Shown: positions 8,236 to 18,193 of the stretch, one piece after another
Layout: each line of letters begins with the position of its first letter
How positions within the stretch are numbered: position 1 is the stretch's first letter
Origin: Firmicutes bacterium UBA3553
GTDB lineage: Bacteria > Bacillota > Clostridia > Tissierellales > Sedimentibacteraceae
NCBI GenBank assembly: GCA_002381185.1
Contig: DFOA01000040.1
Coordinates: forward strand, 1-59,896
Length of the DNA: 59,896 nucleotides
Reading direction: 5' to 3'
Translations under genes and position numbers: made by a program
Notes under the pieces: model-generated
What the model saw: the letters and a program-made list of their open reading frames with translations, nothing else
Told to the model about the DNA's origin: nothing
The model's database searches: none

Positions 8236-8885
8236 ATAGTCACCCCCTGTTCAAAAGAGTTTTGATTCTGTTCTGTCTCCCGGATACTACGACTAAGCAT
8301 ATACCATATGCCGTCACACAAATTAGCATCACGGACCTCCTGATTCAACAGCTCCTCTGCAGTTACCTCCATTACACAATCACGATGTCCTGCATGTCCC
8401 GTTATACCGTGACCGGCCAGTAGAATCTGTGCCTTTTCCGGTGTCAAGTACACATAACCGCCAGGTGTCATAATATCAAATGTTGCATCTGGATGTTCCT
8501 CTATAAATTCCCGTACAGTTACGGTCTTATTTATTTCGGAAGCAGGCGTATAATCCTTATCAAGAGCATAGTATTGACCTGCATCGTCCTTATCCATCAG
8601 ATTCCATAGTGCATGATTAAGTTCCTCGCTGAAATTAACATTCCGCTCTGATATCCATTGATCCCTTGCAAGCTCCAGCGGATTTTCAAAACGAAGCAGA
8701 TATTCCATATAATCCTCTTGGTATCCACCGCCGTACAACGCATTATATACAAAGCGGGTAGCTGAAATTTCATCACTTTTTTCGATGAGATTGCCTTTTG
8801 AAAGTCTAAGCAATGACCACATATAATCGTTCCAATTTAAATTGAGTTTTTCTCGAAGCATCTTTACAATCCGTTCTCTCTTCAC
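8229..8885 (-). CDS. Hypothetical ICE protein (possibly DUF3848-like N-terminus)
   Basis: 218 residues from a GTG start preceded by GGAGGTGCAAA. Soluble. The N-terminal half (LLRLSKGNLIEKSDEISATRF, LRFENPLELARDQW, HALWN) resembles DUF3848-type ICE domains. The C-terminal part (PGGYVYLTPEKAQILLAGHG) is of unknown type. It lies inside the Tad operon between tadC and the pseudopilins, yet has no export signal. Function unknown. Confidence 0.55.
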   Translation of the reverse strand: MKRERIVKMLREKLNLNWNDYMWSLLRLSKGNLIEKSDEISATRFVYNALYGGGYQEDYMEYLLRFENPLELARDQWISERNVNFSEELNHALWNLMDKDDAGQYYALDKDYTPASEINKTVTVREFIEEHPDATFDIMTPGGYVYLTPEKAQILLAGHGITGHAGHRDCVMEVTAEELLNQEVRDANLCDGIWYMLSRSIRETEQNQNSFEQGVTMC

Positions 8886-8899
8886 TTTGCACCTCCTTC

Positions 8900-9772
8900 T
8901 TAAAACATCCCATTAAGTGATGTAACAATTTCATACGCAATGATAGCCATATAGGTTAATAAAAAGCACATAAGCATAATAAAGGAGAACACACGTATTC
9001 TCCCAGGGATTTTCATAGCCTGTGCTTTCAGGCGCTGAAGCTCAAGCTGCTTCATGTCATGGGCAAGCATCTGAAAATACATTCCTCCGTCGTCCCCACG
9101 CAATACACCTATTAACCCGCGTGTAATATCTGACAGCATGGGCGAATTAAACCTCGACTCAAACCGCGTCAATGCCGCTTCAAAATTGGATGAACGCATA
9201 TCGGCCGTAAGGATATCGAGTTCTGCAGCAAAATCTTCATCGGCATTGCCTTTGAAATGTTCCAGAATTGACAGTACATCACGGCTGGCTTTTAACTCCT
9301 GAGTAATGGTAGCCACAAAGCGCGGCAGCTCCTGTTCTATTTTATTTCGCTTGGCTTCCAGAGCCTCATCTGCCTTTCGAATCTCTTTGAAATAAGTCAG
9401 TATGGCGATGAATAGTACAATTGGAGCCAGCAGCGGCAGAATCAGCAGACATGGAATAATACAAATTCCGATACTCATACCTTTGACGATTGCCGTTGAA
9501 GTGAACATCTCCGGAGTATCTGAGAATCCTGCAGATGAAAGAACATTTGTCATCCTGATTTTCTTGTACTCATCTATTCGGATATGGTGTGAAAGACGTA
9601 TTGCGGCATTCCTCAACAGTACATCAGTCGTTTTTGGCTTTGCGTTGGACCGCTTTCCTGCTGACAGCATTGCTTTTTGTGTGGCAAGCGTGGGTAATCT
9701 AAGCAAATCAGAAACAATAAAAAACAACCCTGCCGATAGAAAAACTCCAACTAAAAAAAGATATATCGTCAT
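8900..9772 (-). CDS. tadC: TadC-like type II secretion F-domain protein
   Basis: 290 residues. N-terminal TM (~1-22), a cytoplasmic region, TMs at ~108-140, a cytoplasmic helical F domain (IEQELPRFVATITQELKAS, ~150-255) and a C-terminal TM (~260-285). It is an inner-membrane platform protein of Tad pilus assembly, paired with TadB and driven by the CpaF ATPase. Follows tadB by 10 nt with an AGGAGG site. Confidence 0.8.
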   Translation of the reverse strand: MTIYLFLVGVFLSAGLFFIVSDLLRLPTLATQKAMLSAGKRSNAKPKTTDVLLRNAAIRLSHHIRIDEYKKIRMTNVLSSAGFSDTPEMFTSTAIVKGMSIGICIIPCLLILPLLAPIVLFIAILTYFKEIRKADEALEAKRNKIEQELPRFVATITQELKASRDVLSILEHFKGNADEDFAAELDILTADMRSSNFEAALTRFESRFNSPMLSDITRGLIGVLRGDDGGMYFQMLAHDMKQLELQRLKAQAMKIPGRIRVFSFIMLMCFLLTYMAIIAYEIVTSLNGMF

Positions 9773-9781
9773 GATGTCCTC

Positions 9782-10711
9782 CTATCTTCGATACTCTATC
9801 GGTTGTGTAAGTTTGATGACAAACGCAGTAGAAATAAAAATTGCTACGGCACATATAGTGATAATAATCTGCCCCAAGGTCGTGTGCATCAGTGTATTAA
9901 ACCAATCCCCATTTAAAAAATACATAAGCGGAATATTTCCAATGACAAGGATCAGCATAATAATAAATTCCTTTCTCGGTTCAAATACCATATTCTCTAA
10001 CTCACCGTTAACCACCCTCATGTCTGATAGCTTGCTGACAATAGGAGTCAAAGTAGTCTTGAGACTTCGATCATACTGGCAGGCAATAAGTGCATCACAC
10101 CATTCAGAATACACAGCGTTGTCAATTTTGTCCTTTAAGTCATAGAGTGCCGCTGTCACATCAGGATTAACAAGCTTGATACAAGATACAAAGGATTTGA
10201 ACACCGACAGCACAGGCGGATTCAGATATGTGATGTTTTCCTCAACTGCTGTCAATATATCCTCATTCCTAAGATAAGATGTTGTAATGATGCTTAGTGC
10301 TGTTTCAAGCTCAGAAGCAATATCCCTTTTGAAATGGCTGGCAGTAAGCTTTATCCACCAGAAAGGAATGAACATACATCCTGCCGCCATAACCGGAATA
10401 AGAAAAAAGTTTGACATCATAATCGCTATAGATGCACCGGCAGTAAAACATAATAAAGACACAGCACAAAGCATGGGAAATTGAGATGATCTGTTTGTTA
10501 CTTTAAGAATGGATTGTACCTCAGCAATTTCACGGCGCAAGTATGACTGTTTTTTTCTGCGAGTGAACTCACCTACCTCATCTCGCAGTGAATTTGGCCT
10601 GTCAGTGAGCTTTCCAAATATGTCAGCAGTGAATTCCATCGGTGTAATACCAAGTAAAATAAAAAAACCTGCTATCATTCCGATGCAAGCAATTAAAAGT
10701 ACAGTTGTCAT
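9782..10711 (-). CDS. tadB: TadB-like type II secretion F-domain protein
   Basis: 309 residues, same family as the downstream TadC: an N-terminal TM, a pair of TMs at ~75-115, a cytoplasmic helical F domain and two C-terminal TMs (~255-305). Its ATG overlaps the stop of the CpaF gene (ATGA), indicating translational coupling. It forms the membrane platform for pilus extrusion. Confidence 0.8.
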   Translation of the reverse strand: MTTVLLIACIGMIAGFFILLGITPMEFTADIFGKLTDRPNSLRDEVGEFTRRKKQSYLRREIAEVQSILKVTNRSSQFPMLCAVSLLCFTAGASIAIMMSNFFLIPVMAAGCMFIPFWWIKLTASHFKRDIASELETALSIITTSYLRNEDILTAVEENITYLNPPVLSVFKSFVSCIKLVNPDVTAALYDLKDKIDNAVYSEWCDALIACQYDRSLKTTLTPIVSKLSDMRVVNGELENMVFEPRKEFIIMLILVIGNIPLMYFLNGDWFNTLMHTTLGQIIITICAVAIFISTAFVIKLTQPIEYRR

Positions 10712-12054
10712 GCGATTTTAGTCTCCTTTCTCCTCAGGCTTTCTATTACCGTCTGCGGCATACCATTTTCCAGCAACCGTTTTGCAAGACTGTCAGATAT
10801 AGTATTAACCTGCTTATGATATCCTTCTATAACAAATTTTCCATCCTCAATGCGGTTTTCAGTTATGACATACTGAAACAAAGGACGATAGTTTCTTGTG
10901 CCGTCAGGCAGAATCTCACATTCCTGTATTTCCATCATACGTCGCTTCTTATTTTCAAGCTTCTTGCAGAACACTACAATTGGGTAAGCTTCCGTCACAT
11001 AATCCATAAGCGTTTGGTCGGACATATCTACGGCTCTTTTGCACAGGGACACCATTCTACGATAGGTTGCTTCACAGGAATTAGAATGGATAGTGGTGAG
11101 TACCGCCACACCTGTTCGAGCGGCTTCTTGAGCAGCATTGGCTTCTGCCCCTCGCATCTCACCTACACCTACAACATCAGGATTAAATCGCAATGCATAA
11201 TCTAAAAGATTTGTTTGGTCAATCTTCTGGCGGTCATTATCACTATCACGAGTCAGGGTATGAATTACGGAGTTTATGACTTTGCCGTCCTTTTCTCTGA
11301 CCAATGCAAACTCCCGTGAGCCATTTTCGATTGTATAAACTCTTTTACTATCCGGTATAGTTGTCAGAAGCCATCCTGCCACTGTAGTTTTTCCTGAGCT
11401 TGTGGCTCCCGCGATACACGTGGATATGCCGTATCTGACACAAAGAGATAAAAAGTCAAGCATAGTCTCAGTTGCCGTACCACTTTCCACAAAATCAGAC
11501 TTCTCCATATTTTGCGGGTTGACGATACGTATACTGGCTGCAACTCCCACATCCTCGTCTACTACCGGACTTTTTAATACTGCAATTCGTATATTCTTGG
11601 AAAGATGTCCAAGAACCATGGGACTTGCATTATCTAATACCATTCCGCTTATGTGGAGCATTCTTCTAATGACATTCAAGGCATGCTCCGGACTGTCAAA
11701 GTGTTCGTCAAGTTTTACGGTTCTTCCGTCAGAAAACTGAACCTCAATGTCACGCCACGAATTAATGTCAATTTCTTCAATGCCTGTACCAAAGATGTAT
11801 TTTGTAAGAAAGCTGAATTCTGCCATCTCTGTATATAGTGCATCTACCAATGAATCTGCAGTCATTTCCTTAACTGATATACGTCTGTCAAGTATATATT
11901 TTCGTATATATCTCTTAATCTGCTCCTTGGCATCTGCATCAGATCCTGTTAGCAAATTGCTGTAATTTTCTGAGATGTATTCTTGTACCTCTGAAAGTAC
12001 GGATGAAAAATCTCTGCCCTCGGTAGGTGAAAAAAATAAAGAGTGAGTACTCAT
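10708..12054 (-). CDS. cpaF: CpaF/TadA-type pilus assembly ATPase
   Basis: 448 residues. Hexameric secretion ATPase powering Tad pilus assembly. The N-terminal domain (~1-180) is followed by a RecA-like core with Walker A GATSSGKTT (~210-220), an Asp/His-box region and Walker B-like NPDVVGVGEMRG, then the conserved TTIHSNS histidine segment. Length is normal for CpaF. It overlaps the TadZ-like gene upstream and tadB downstream by 4 nt. CpaF-family ATPases also serve some T4SSs, but the adjacent tadB/tadC pair supports the pilus role. Confidence 0.9.
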   Translation of the reverse strand: MSTHSLFFSPTEGRDFSSVLSEVQEYISENYSNLLTGSDADAKEQIKRYIRKYILDRRISVKEMTADSLVDALYTEMAEFSFLTKYIFGTGIEEIDINSWRDIEVQFSDGRTVKLDEHFDSPEHALNVIRRMLHISGMVLDNASPMVLGHLSKNIRIAVLKSPVVDEDVGVAASIRIVNPQNMEKSDFVESGTATETMLDFLSLCVRYGISTCIAGATSSGKTTVAGWLLTTIPDSKRVYTIENGSREFALVREKDGKVINSVIHTLTRDSDNDRQKIDQTNLLDYALRFNPDVVGVGEMRGAEANAAQEAARTGVAVLTTIHSNSCEATYRRMVSLCKRAVDMSDQTLMDYVTEAYPIVVFCKKLENKKRRMMEIQECEILPDGTRNYRPLFQYVITENRIEDGKFVIEGYHKQVNTISDSLAKRLLENGMPQTVIESLRRKETKIA

Positions 12055-12863
12055 ATTCCAAATACCTCCTTTGTTATTTTCTGTATCTCACGTCGAAACG
12101 GGCGACTGTCTTTCAGAGATAAATCTGAAAGCAGATTTCCTGAAAGATACTGCTCTTCAAGCTCTTGTGAATGCGTTAAAATGAATGCTACAGAACCAAA
12201 CGCCTGACCTATCTGTTCTCCTGCCTGATGAGATTTTACATTGCTTGCAATCTTATATTGCTTATCTGCATCCCATTTTGAATCCCGTAAAAGAGGGAGC
12301 TGACTGGAGAGGTAGCTCACCGATTTAAGATCCGCATTGGTAAGACGCAGCACGCTGTCGGCTTCCATTATTGAAACTGCCGACAGAATATCTCTTGAAA
12401 TGTAGCTGCTGCAGTCTACCACAATGAACGGTGCAATTTTCCTTAGTCCGTCAAGCAGTTCTTTAGCTTGTACTTCCTCATATGGCGGATATGTGAATTC
12501 ATTCTCCCCTTTCTTCATACCGAGGATAGTCAGATGGCTGCTTTTCTTAAGTGTAACAAGGTTGTGCTTTATTAGAGCCTCCGTCACATGAGCGGCAGCA
12601 AGGACGCTGCCTAACGAATGCTCATACTCAAGCTCCGAGGGCGGACAAATGCAGGGAAGCATAGGTGCGGTCATATCACAAAGCAATAGCGCCACATTTT
12701 TCTTTTGATCTGCAATATGCTTTGCAAGCTTGACCGCAACCGTGGTTTTACCGCTTCCGGGGGACCCCCAGACAGCAAGAACACCATGTGTCTCATGGTC
12801 CTGCATGGCAGTTTCTCCCGAAGCTTTGCGAGTAAAGATACTTTTTTTCTTGAAATTCAACAT
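12051..12863 (-). CDS. tadZ: TadZ/CpaE-like MinD-family ATPase
   Basis: 270 residues. The P-loop GSPGSGKTTVAVKLAKHIA (~33-51) and FIVVDCSSYIS (Walker B region) mark a MinD/ParA-type ATPase. In Tad systems this protein (TadZ/CpaE) localises the assembly machine. There is no clear N-terminal receiver-like domain, so it is shorter than classical TadZ. It lies between cpaB and cpaF with overlapping ends. Confidence 0.75.
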   Translation of the reverse strand: MLNFKKKSIFTRKASGETAMQDHETHGVLAVWGSPGSGKTTVAVKLAKHIADQKKNVALLLCDMTAPMLPCICPPSELEYEHSLGSVLAAAHVTEALIKHNLVTLKKSSHLTILGMKKGENEFTYPPYEEVQAKELLDGLRKIAPFIVVDCSSYISRDILSAVSIMEADSVLRLTNADLKSVSYLSSQLPLLRDSKWDADKQYKIASNVKSHQAGEQIGQAFGSVAFILTHSQELEEQYLSGNLLSDLSLKDSRPFRREIQKITKEVFGI

Positions 12864-13687
12864 TACTGTACCTCATTTCCCATGACTTTCTCGGATATAT
12901 CCTCATTTTTGTTCTCTTGTTCCTCTGAATCAGAGTAGCTGTTTTCATCCTGATTTTTGGGATATAATTCGTTTGTTAATTTATCTTGTACCTCAATAAA
13001 TTTAGCTGCATTTGAAGGAGTGCCGCGGTAAATAAGGGACATGTGAAGCTTTCCCTCAGTCTCAAGCTCGGCGAGCACTTTGCTTTGCTCAGGAGAAACC
13101 AGCAAGGTCACGGTAGATGGCAGTTCTCTTTCATCCTCTCCGGCTTTTTCCTCTCCTGTGTTTGCATCAAATCCTGAAGATGCAGTAACACTGATAACTT
13201 CTACATATTTTAATTCAGCCGGAATAACTGTTGCCCCTTGTTTTTTATAGTCAGAGGCAATGATTGATACAATGTCACCGCTTTTCAGCTTTCCGGAAAG
13301 ACCACTCGCAAAACTCTTTATTGTAACTGACATTGCCTGCTTAGTACCGTCCAGATTATATAAATAGGCATTTTCAGCTGCCATAGTTTCTGAAAGCTTT
13401 GTATTTAAAATATAGTCTCCAACGGAAAGATCCGCCTTGGCATATTTGCCTATTACATTTTCACTCTTGCGTATTACATTTTCAGGCAGTCCAAATCCAC
13501 CAACCTCCACGGTCTGTACCATATCTTTAGTGATTTCATCACCGGTCTTGATTTCTTTTACTACGCGAACAATATCCGTTTTTTGACTGACAGATTCATT
13601 AAACAGAGGCGTGATTCCAAAGCATATAAGCAGGGACAGCAAGATGCAGATTATGCCAAGCACTGTCCTATTTTTAAAAATGTTCAT
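12863..13687 (-). CDS. cpaB: CpaB/RcpC-like SAF-domain pilus protein
   Basis: 274 residues: one N-terminal TM (~8-28), then a SAF domain (VVKEIKTGDEITKDMVQTVEV, ~42-105) and an RcpC/CpaB-like beta domain (~120-230). The Glu/Asp/Asn-rich tail is probably disordered. CpaB is a periplasmic or cell-wall component of Tad pilus systems. First gene of the tight cpaB-tadZ-cpaF-tadB-tadC block. Confidence 0.8.
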   Translation of the reverse strand: MNIFKNRTVLGIICILLSLLICFGITPLFNESVSQKTDIVRVVKEIKTGDEITKDMVQTVEVGGFGLPENVIRKSENVIGKYAKADLSVGDYILNTKLSETMAAENAYLYNLDGTKQAMSVTIKSFASGLSGKLKSGDIVSIIASDYKKQGATVIPAELKYVEVISVTASSGFDANTGEEKAGEDERELPSTVTLLVSPEQSKVLAELETEGKLHMSLIYRGTPSNAAKFIEVQDKLTNELYPKNQDENSYSDSEEQENKNEDISEKVMGNEVQ

Positions 13688-13714
13688 TTATTCCTCCTAC
13701 ACAGTTTAAATTTT

Positions 13715-14248
13715 CTAATTAAATATAGCGGCAAGTATAAAGCCAACACTCAGAAATGGAGCCATGGGAACAGCAGTTTCTTTTGCCACAGGCGATTTCT
13801 TCTGTCTTGCCTTACGGATAACTCTTAGTCCAAGATGATAAAAAAGTACCGCTACCAAAGCAATAATCAATCCTGCAACTCCTGATGGCAGTCCAAGAAC
13901 AAAGCCCGATACAGAGGTTAATTTGATATCCCCTCCACCCATGCCGCCCTCTTTTATAAGGGCGGCAATGAGTAACGGGAGACCGAGTAAAACTCCAAAT
14001 GCATTATCCGGAGTAAATGACATCGTACCTGTCAGTAAAACAGCTGCACATATTACATCAGGAATTATACGTTTGCGAATATCCCAGACAGAGGCTGCGA
14101 AAAGCAGACAACAAAAAAGCACCGTCTGTACTGTGCTGTTAGCTTCAATATTCAAATTGCGTATGGCAGTTTCATAGAACGACATATAAATCCCTAATCC
14201 TATGAATACTGCTATCAAAATATCCTGTTTTAATAACTTATTCCCCAT
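13715..14248 (-). CDS. Prepilin peptidase, A24 family (TadV/CpaA-like)
   Basis: 177 residues and about six TM segments. Both catalytic aspartates of the A24 family are visible: WDIRKRIIPD (~57) and GGMGGGDIKLTS (the GxGD motif, ~105). The N-terminal methylase domain of PilD is absent, as in TadV/CpaA. It should cleave the leaders of the pilin (18568-18819) and the pseudopilins. It sits between the SLH protein and cpaB. Confidence 0.85.
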   Translation of the reverse strand: MGNKLLKQDILIAVFIGLGIYMSFYETAIRNLNIEANSTVQTVLFCCLLFAASVWDIRKRIIPDVICAAVLLTGTMSFTPDNAFGVLLGLPLLIAALIKEGGMGGGDIKLTSVSGFVLGLPSGVAGLIIALVAVLFYHLGLRVIRKARQKKSPVAKETAVPMAPFLSVGFILAAIFN

Positions 14249-14263
14249 TGACTTTTACTCTCA

Positions 14264-17200
14264 TTATTCAAAATGATAGCTTACTGAATAAGTTATATTG
14301 CTCTTATTGTACATACAATCATGATTTGTATAATAATAAAACTCCAGCTTGGTATACACACCTGCTGAAAGGGTACGGCTGAATGTAATGCCGTTTGATG
14401 TAGTTCCATAGTCAAGCTGATCCCACTGTCCGGTTATCCTATTATATCCACGCACTCTTCCAAAGTCAGATCCGCTGTGACCGCTGACAGGAGGAACAGT
14501 AAAGGTATACTCTGTTATTGTAGCTCCTTCAAGTCCGTTCTCCATAATCACGGAGTCCGGTCCAGTCAGAGTCATACCTCCGCCTCCGTTTGAGTCGGCA
14601 ACAAAGAACACAATGGCTGACCATGGTGATTCAGCTCCTGCAGAATCCACTGCCTTTACACGCACCATATTCCTTCCTAAAGGATAGGTTTGTGTTTCGG
14701 CATTTCTTCCTTCCCAAACAAGAGTGACAGGGTCTCCGTCCGGATCTGAACTTGTTGCCTTGATAGTTACAGGCGTTCCCGGCGGTACGCTGTTTCCGCT
14801 GGGTGTTCTGTTAATCACAGGGGCAGCAGGAGCGGAGTTAGCAACTGTAAATGTCTTGGATATCCACTCAGAATACAGACCGGTTACATCCTTTGCCCTG
14901 ACACGGACCGTGTGAGTACCAACGTTATAGTAATTATCCTCTGCTTTGTTTTCCCATTCCAATATGGTAGAATCTCCGTCTGCATCTGATGCCGCAGCAC
15001 TGATATTAACGAGGAACTTGCCATTTTTTACTGTACGAGTGGGATTTGCAGAGAGTGTCACTACAGGTGCTGAACTTGTAATGGTAAAGGTCTTTTCTGC
15101 CCATGCAGAATAAGCCCACGCGCTATCTTTTGCGCGAACTCGCACTGTGTGCGTACCTGTTGAGTAATAATTATCTGCTGCCTTGTTTTCCCATTCCAGT
15201 GTGGTTTCGTCACCTTCTGCATCTGATGCTACAGCGGATATATTTACTAAAAACTTTCCATCCTTAACCGTACGTGTTGGCTCTGCTGTTAATACAACAG
15301 TTGGGGCAGTATTGACAACAGTAAAGACTTTTTCTACCCACGGTGAACAAGCCCCAGCTATATCTTTTGATCTAACACGAATGCTGTGAGTACCCGGTGC
15401 GTAATAGCTGTCAATCGTAGTACCCTCATATTCCAAGGTCACATCATCTCCATCCGGATCGTCTGCACTGGCAGAAATGTTTACAAGGAACTTGCTATCC
15501 TTTACCGTGCGGGTTGGAACTGCCGTTACAACAGGAGCATTCGGCTTGGTGTTGGTCACAGTTATACTCTCTGAGTGGGTTGTCACACGCCCCTCGCTAT
15601 CAATAACGGAAGAAGTAAGAATAAAGTCACCTGTATCCCTGATAGCAATCCTGCCGCCGTCATTGTCCAGCGCTCCTTGATAAATTATAGTATTGCCGTC
15701 CTTTTTAAGCAACCATACTACGGTATAATTACCGACGTGCTGAACATCCTTTGCAGTAACATCAAACTCTGAACCGTAATGAACCGACTGCGGCATTGTG
15801 AATGCATATTGCACTACCGGCAGAATTCTAATACTTTCACTGTTGGAATAACTGCGCCTCAGATAATCTGTCATGACTGCGGTAAGAACATATTCACCGT
15901 CACTCAGGAAGGTGATTTTTCCTCCTTGCGCGGTAAGGCTTCCCGAAACCGCTTCGGAAAGGGGAATACTCACACCATCCTTGCTGACATACCACTCTAC
16001 GGGAAGTACATTGTTGTTTCCGTGGGTTCTCAGGTCAATTGCGGTATCGGTATAGGCATAGGCAGGAAGCTCAAAATCTATGCTCAGAACGGGAAGCACC
16101 TCACACTTATCTTTACTTTCGTACAAAAATACTCTGCCCGTTTCATCCTTAATTCTTGCTACAAGCTCATAAATACCTGCTCTTTTAAAGTGGATTGTTC
16201 CACCGTCATTTGCAAGCCTGCCATCTACATAAGTCGGCCAATCCTGAAATCCAAAGGTATTGTCTACCAGCCATTCTATATCAAGGTCATCCAAGTCATA
16301 GGTTTCAGTTACAACTGAAATATCAGTGTCTGTATGGGCGTAATTTGGCAGACTGTAGCTTACAGCAGGTACGGGATAAACCTTGAAACCCTGCTCATAA
16401 TTGTAGCTTCTGCCGCCGTCATCGGTAAACTCTGCTTTCAGTACATAGTTTCCATTGTATCTGAATCTGAGCTCGCCTCCGGAATTATTCAGCATACCTT
16501 CAGCAGCATCGTCGAGAGACACTTCTTCATTGTCATGGTGCAGTGACCACTCAGCGGCATGATCCCCTATTTCACCGAACACGGCTTCAACCGTAACGGT
16601 TTTATCTGTATGGAATATTTCAGGCAGATAGAATCCTGCAGAACCAACCGGATAGATAATGATATCCGCAGTATCGGCAAAAACTCTGCCTGTTTCATCA
16701 ATAACAGAGGCAGTAAGCGCGTATACACCCTTTTCCTTAAAGCGAATGCTGCCATCAGAGAGTTCTCCTTCAATAAAATCATCTATCTCCACAGACTCAC
16801 CGTTTCTTGTTAGCGTATAGGTCAGAGATAAACCATCTGTTTCCTTTGTTTCTGTCTGTAAGGTAATTGTTTTATCAGTATGGGAGACTTCAGGCATTGT
16901 AAGCATTATCTCTGCTACAGGATAAATTTCTATATTACTTTGTGCAGTTATTGTCTTGCCAAGTTCATCTGTGATTGCAGCTTCCAGCATATATTTTCCT
17001 TTTTCCTTGAACAGCACTGTACCGCCTGTGGAGTTTAGCTCTCCGATGATGTCACTGTCTATATCAGCTTCATTTCCTTCTTTTTGAAGAGACCACTCAA
17101 CCAAATTAACACCAAGGTTTTCAGTAGAAAGTTCCACTACAACTGCCGTGTCAGTGTGGGCGGTTTTCGGCAATGAGAATTCTGCTGTAATCACCGGATA

Positions 17201-18181
17201 TATGCTGATTGTCTGTTCATGGGTTACCACACCACGGCTGTTTTCTGCCGTTGCAATAAGAGTAATTTCTCCGGGCTGTATGAATTTTATCTTACCGCCT
17301 TCCACATTTAAATCACCGTCTATCAGCTCGGTAAGTTCTGCAGGAAGTCCGTTTTTTAAAGCTGACCATGTAAGACTTCTCACATAGCGGCTTTCCGGCT
17401 TAATATCTATTTCATCTACGGTATAAGCAGTTTCAGGCAGTGTAAACCTAAACTGCGGTGACGGAGAACTGCCTCCGTTATATGAGCCTGAGGTCTCATC
17501 TCCCGGATTGGTAATCACCGGAGGTTCTTCTTTTTCTATCCTCTCCTTTGCCTTGTACGCTTTTACCAGCATTTCAAATGCTTCCGCACGAGTGGCTTTC
17601 CCGTGTGGTCTCAATGTACCGTCAGGATAGCCTTGCACTATATCGTATATTTTGCTTGTGCAAATATAGGCTTTATCATTATTACTCAGTTCATCACAAT
17701 CCTTAAACCCTGTTGAATAGGTATGGGATTCATCATTTTCACCCTTTCCAATGGATCTCACGAGCATACGAATCATCTCTATACGGGTAATAGCCTCATC
17801 CGGCAGGAACCTCCTGCCGTAATCTGCATTCTGTATAACTCCTGCTGAGATAAGCTTATCCACATATTGCCCTGACCAGTGGTTGTTAAGTTCTGTGAAA
17901 AGAATACCTGCTTCATTTTCATTTGTATCCTCAGGCTCCATGATTCTGGAAACTAAGGCAGCAAATTCACCTCTTGTGATAATATCATCGGGATGTACTA
18001 AGCCGTCGGGATAACCGGCTATAATATCCTTATCGGCAAGTATTTGGATTGCTTCCTCAGCCCAGTGACCTTTTGCATCATCAAAGTTCTGATTCACAGC
18101 ATATACATCTACGGTAATCATAGATACAATAATGCAGATAACAAGAAGTACACTCAGTGGTCCTTTTATTTTCTCATTCAT
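14264..18181 (-). CDS. Giant SLH-anchored surface protein with Ig-like repeats
   Basis: About 1305 residues; the second of two adjacent ATGs has the better spacing from GGAGG. Signal peptide (~1-28), then three SLH domains (~33-215) carrying TRGEF, TRIEM and TRAEA, the variants of the TRAE motif that bind pyruvylated wall polymer. Seven Ig-like repeats of ~95 residues follow (~245-920, marked by HTDT/HTDK near each start), then four of ~79 residues (three with PTRTVKD/N-G/S-KFLVNIS) and a C-terminal domain. No LPXTG. It is likely a stalk-like adhesin. Its place inside the Tad locus suggests a role in contact between mating cells, which is inference. Confidence 0.85.
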   Translation of the reverse strand: MNEKIKGPLSVLLVICIIVSMITVDVYAVNQNFDDAKGHWAEEAIQILADKDIIAGYPDGLVHPDDIITRGEFAALVSRIMEPEDTNENEAGILFTELNNHWSGQYVDKLISAGVIQNADYGRRFLPDEAITRIEMIRMLVRSIGKGENDESHTYSTGFKDCDELSNNDKAYICTSKIYDIVQGYPDGTLRPHGKATRAEAFEMLVKAYKAKERIEKEEPPVITNPGDETSGSYNGGSSPSPQFRFTLPETAYTVDEIDIKPESRYVRSLTWSALKNGLPAELTELIDGDLNVEGGKIKFIQPGEITLIATAENSRGVVTHEQTISIYPVITAEFSLPKTAHTDTAVVVELSTENLGVNLVEWSLQKEGNEADIDSDIIGELNSTGGTVLFKEKGKYMLEAAITDELGKTITAQSNIEIYPVAEIMLTMPEVSHTDKTITLQTETKETDGLSLTYTLTRNGESVEIDDFIEGELSDGSIRFKEKGVYALTASVIDETGRVFADTADIIIYPVGSAGFYLPEIFHTDKTVTVEAVFGEIGDHAAEWSLHHDNEEVSLDDAAEGMLNNSGGELRFRYNGNYVLKAEFTDDGGRSYNYEQGFKVYPVPAVSYSLPNYAHTDTDISVVTETYDLDDLDIEWLVDNTFGFQDWPTYVDGRLANDGGTIHFKRAGIYELVARIKDETGRVFLYESKDKCEVLPVLSIDFELPAYAYTDTAIDLRTHGNNNVLPVEWYVSKDGVSIPLSEAVSGSLTAQGGKITFLSDGEYVLTAVMTDYLRRSYSNSESIRILPVVQYAFTMPQSVHYGSEFDVTAKDVQHVGNYTVVWLLKKDGNTIIYQGALDNDGGRIAIRDTGDFILTSSVIDSEGRVTTHSESITVTNTKPNAPVVTAVPTRTVKDSKFLVNISASADDPDGDDVTLEYEGTTIDSYYAPGTHSIRVRSKDIAGACSPWVEKVFTVVNTAPTVVLTAEPTRTVKDGKFLVNISAVASDAEGDETTLEWENKAADNYYSTGTHTVRVRAKDSAWAYSAWAEKTFTITSSAPVVTLSANPTRTVKNGKFLVNISAAASDADGDSTILEWENKAEDNYYNVGTHTVRVRAKDVTGLYSEWISKTFTVANSAPAAPVINRTPSGNSVPPGTPVTIKATSSDPDGDPVTLVWEGRNAETQTYPLGRNMVRVKAVDSAGAESPWSAIVFFVADSNGGGGMTLTGPDSVIMENGLEGATITEYTFTVPPVSGHSGSDFGRVRGYNRITGQWDQLDYGTTSNGITFSRTLSAGVYTKLEFYYYTNHDCMYNKSNITYSVSYHFE
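14580..15530 (-). repeat. Four tandem ~237-bp repeats encoding Ig/PKD-like domains
   Basis: Inside the SLH protein. Units begin near 15520, 15280, 15040 and 14815. The first three share PTRTVK-x-x-KFLVNIS, YY-x-x-GTH-x-x-RVR and KD. The fourth is diverged. The middle two are most alike, so the array may change copy number by recombination. Confidence 0.7.
15540..17460 (-). repeat. Seven diverged Ig-like repeats of about 95 residues
   Basis: Each unit has LP-x-x-x-HTD-x (or YTV/YTD/HYG variants), a W-S/Y-L/V-x-K/H strand, a GGxIxF turn and a closing YPV/LPV. They are older and more diverged than the repeats at 14580-15530. Confidence 0.65.
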
Positions 18182-18193
18182 CATCTACCTCCT

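Noticed and set aside
14580..15530. Regularly spaced repeats that might be read as CRISPR
   Set aside because: They are in-frame ~237-bp coding repeats of the SLH protein, far longer than CRISPR units, with no cas genes.
14264..18184. Many plus-strand ORFs opposite the SLH gene
   Set aside because: They lack ribosome sites and are shadows of the repetitive minus-strand coding sequence.
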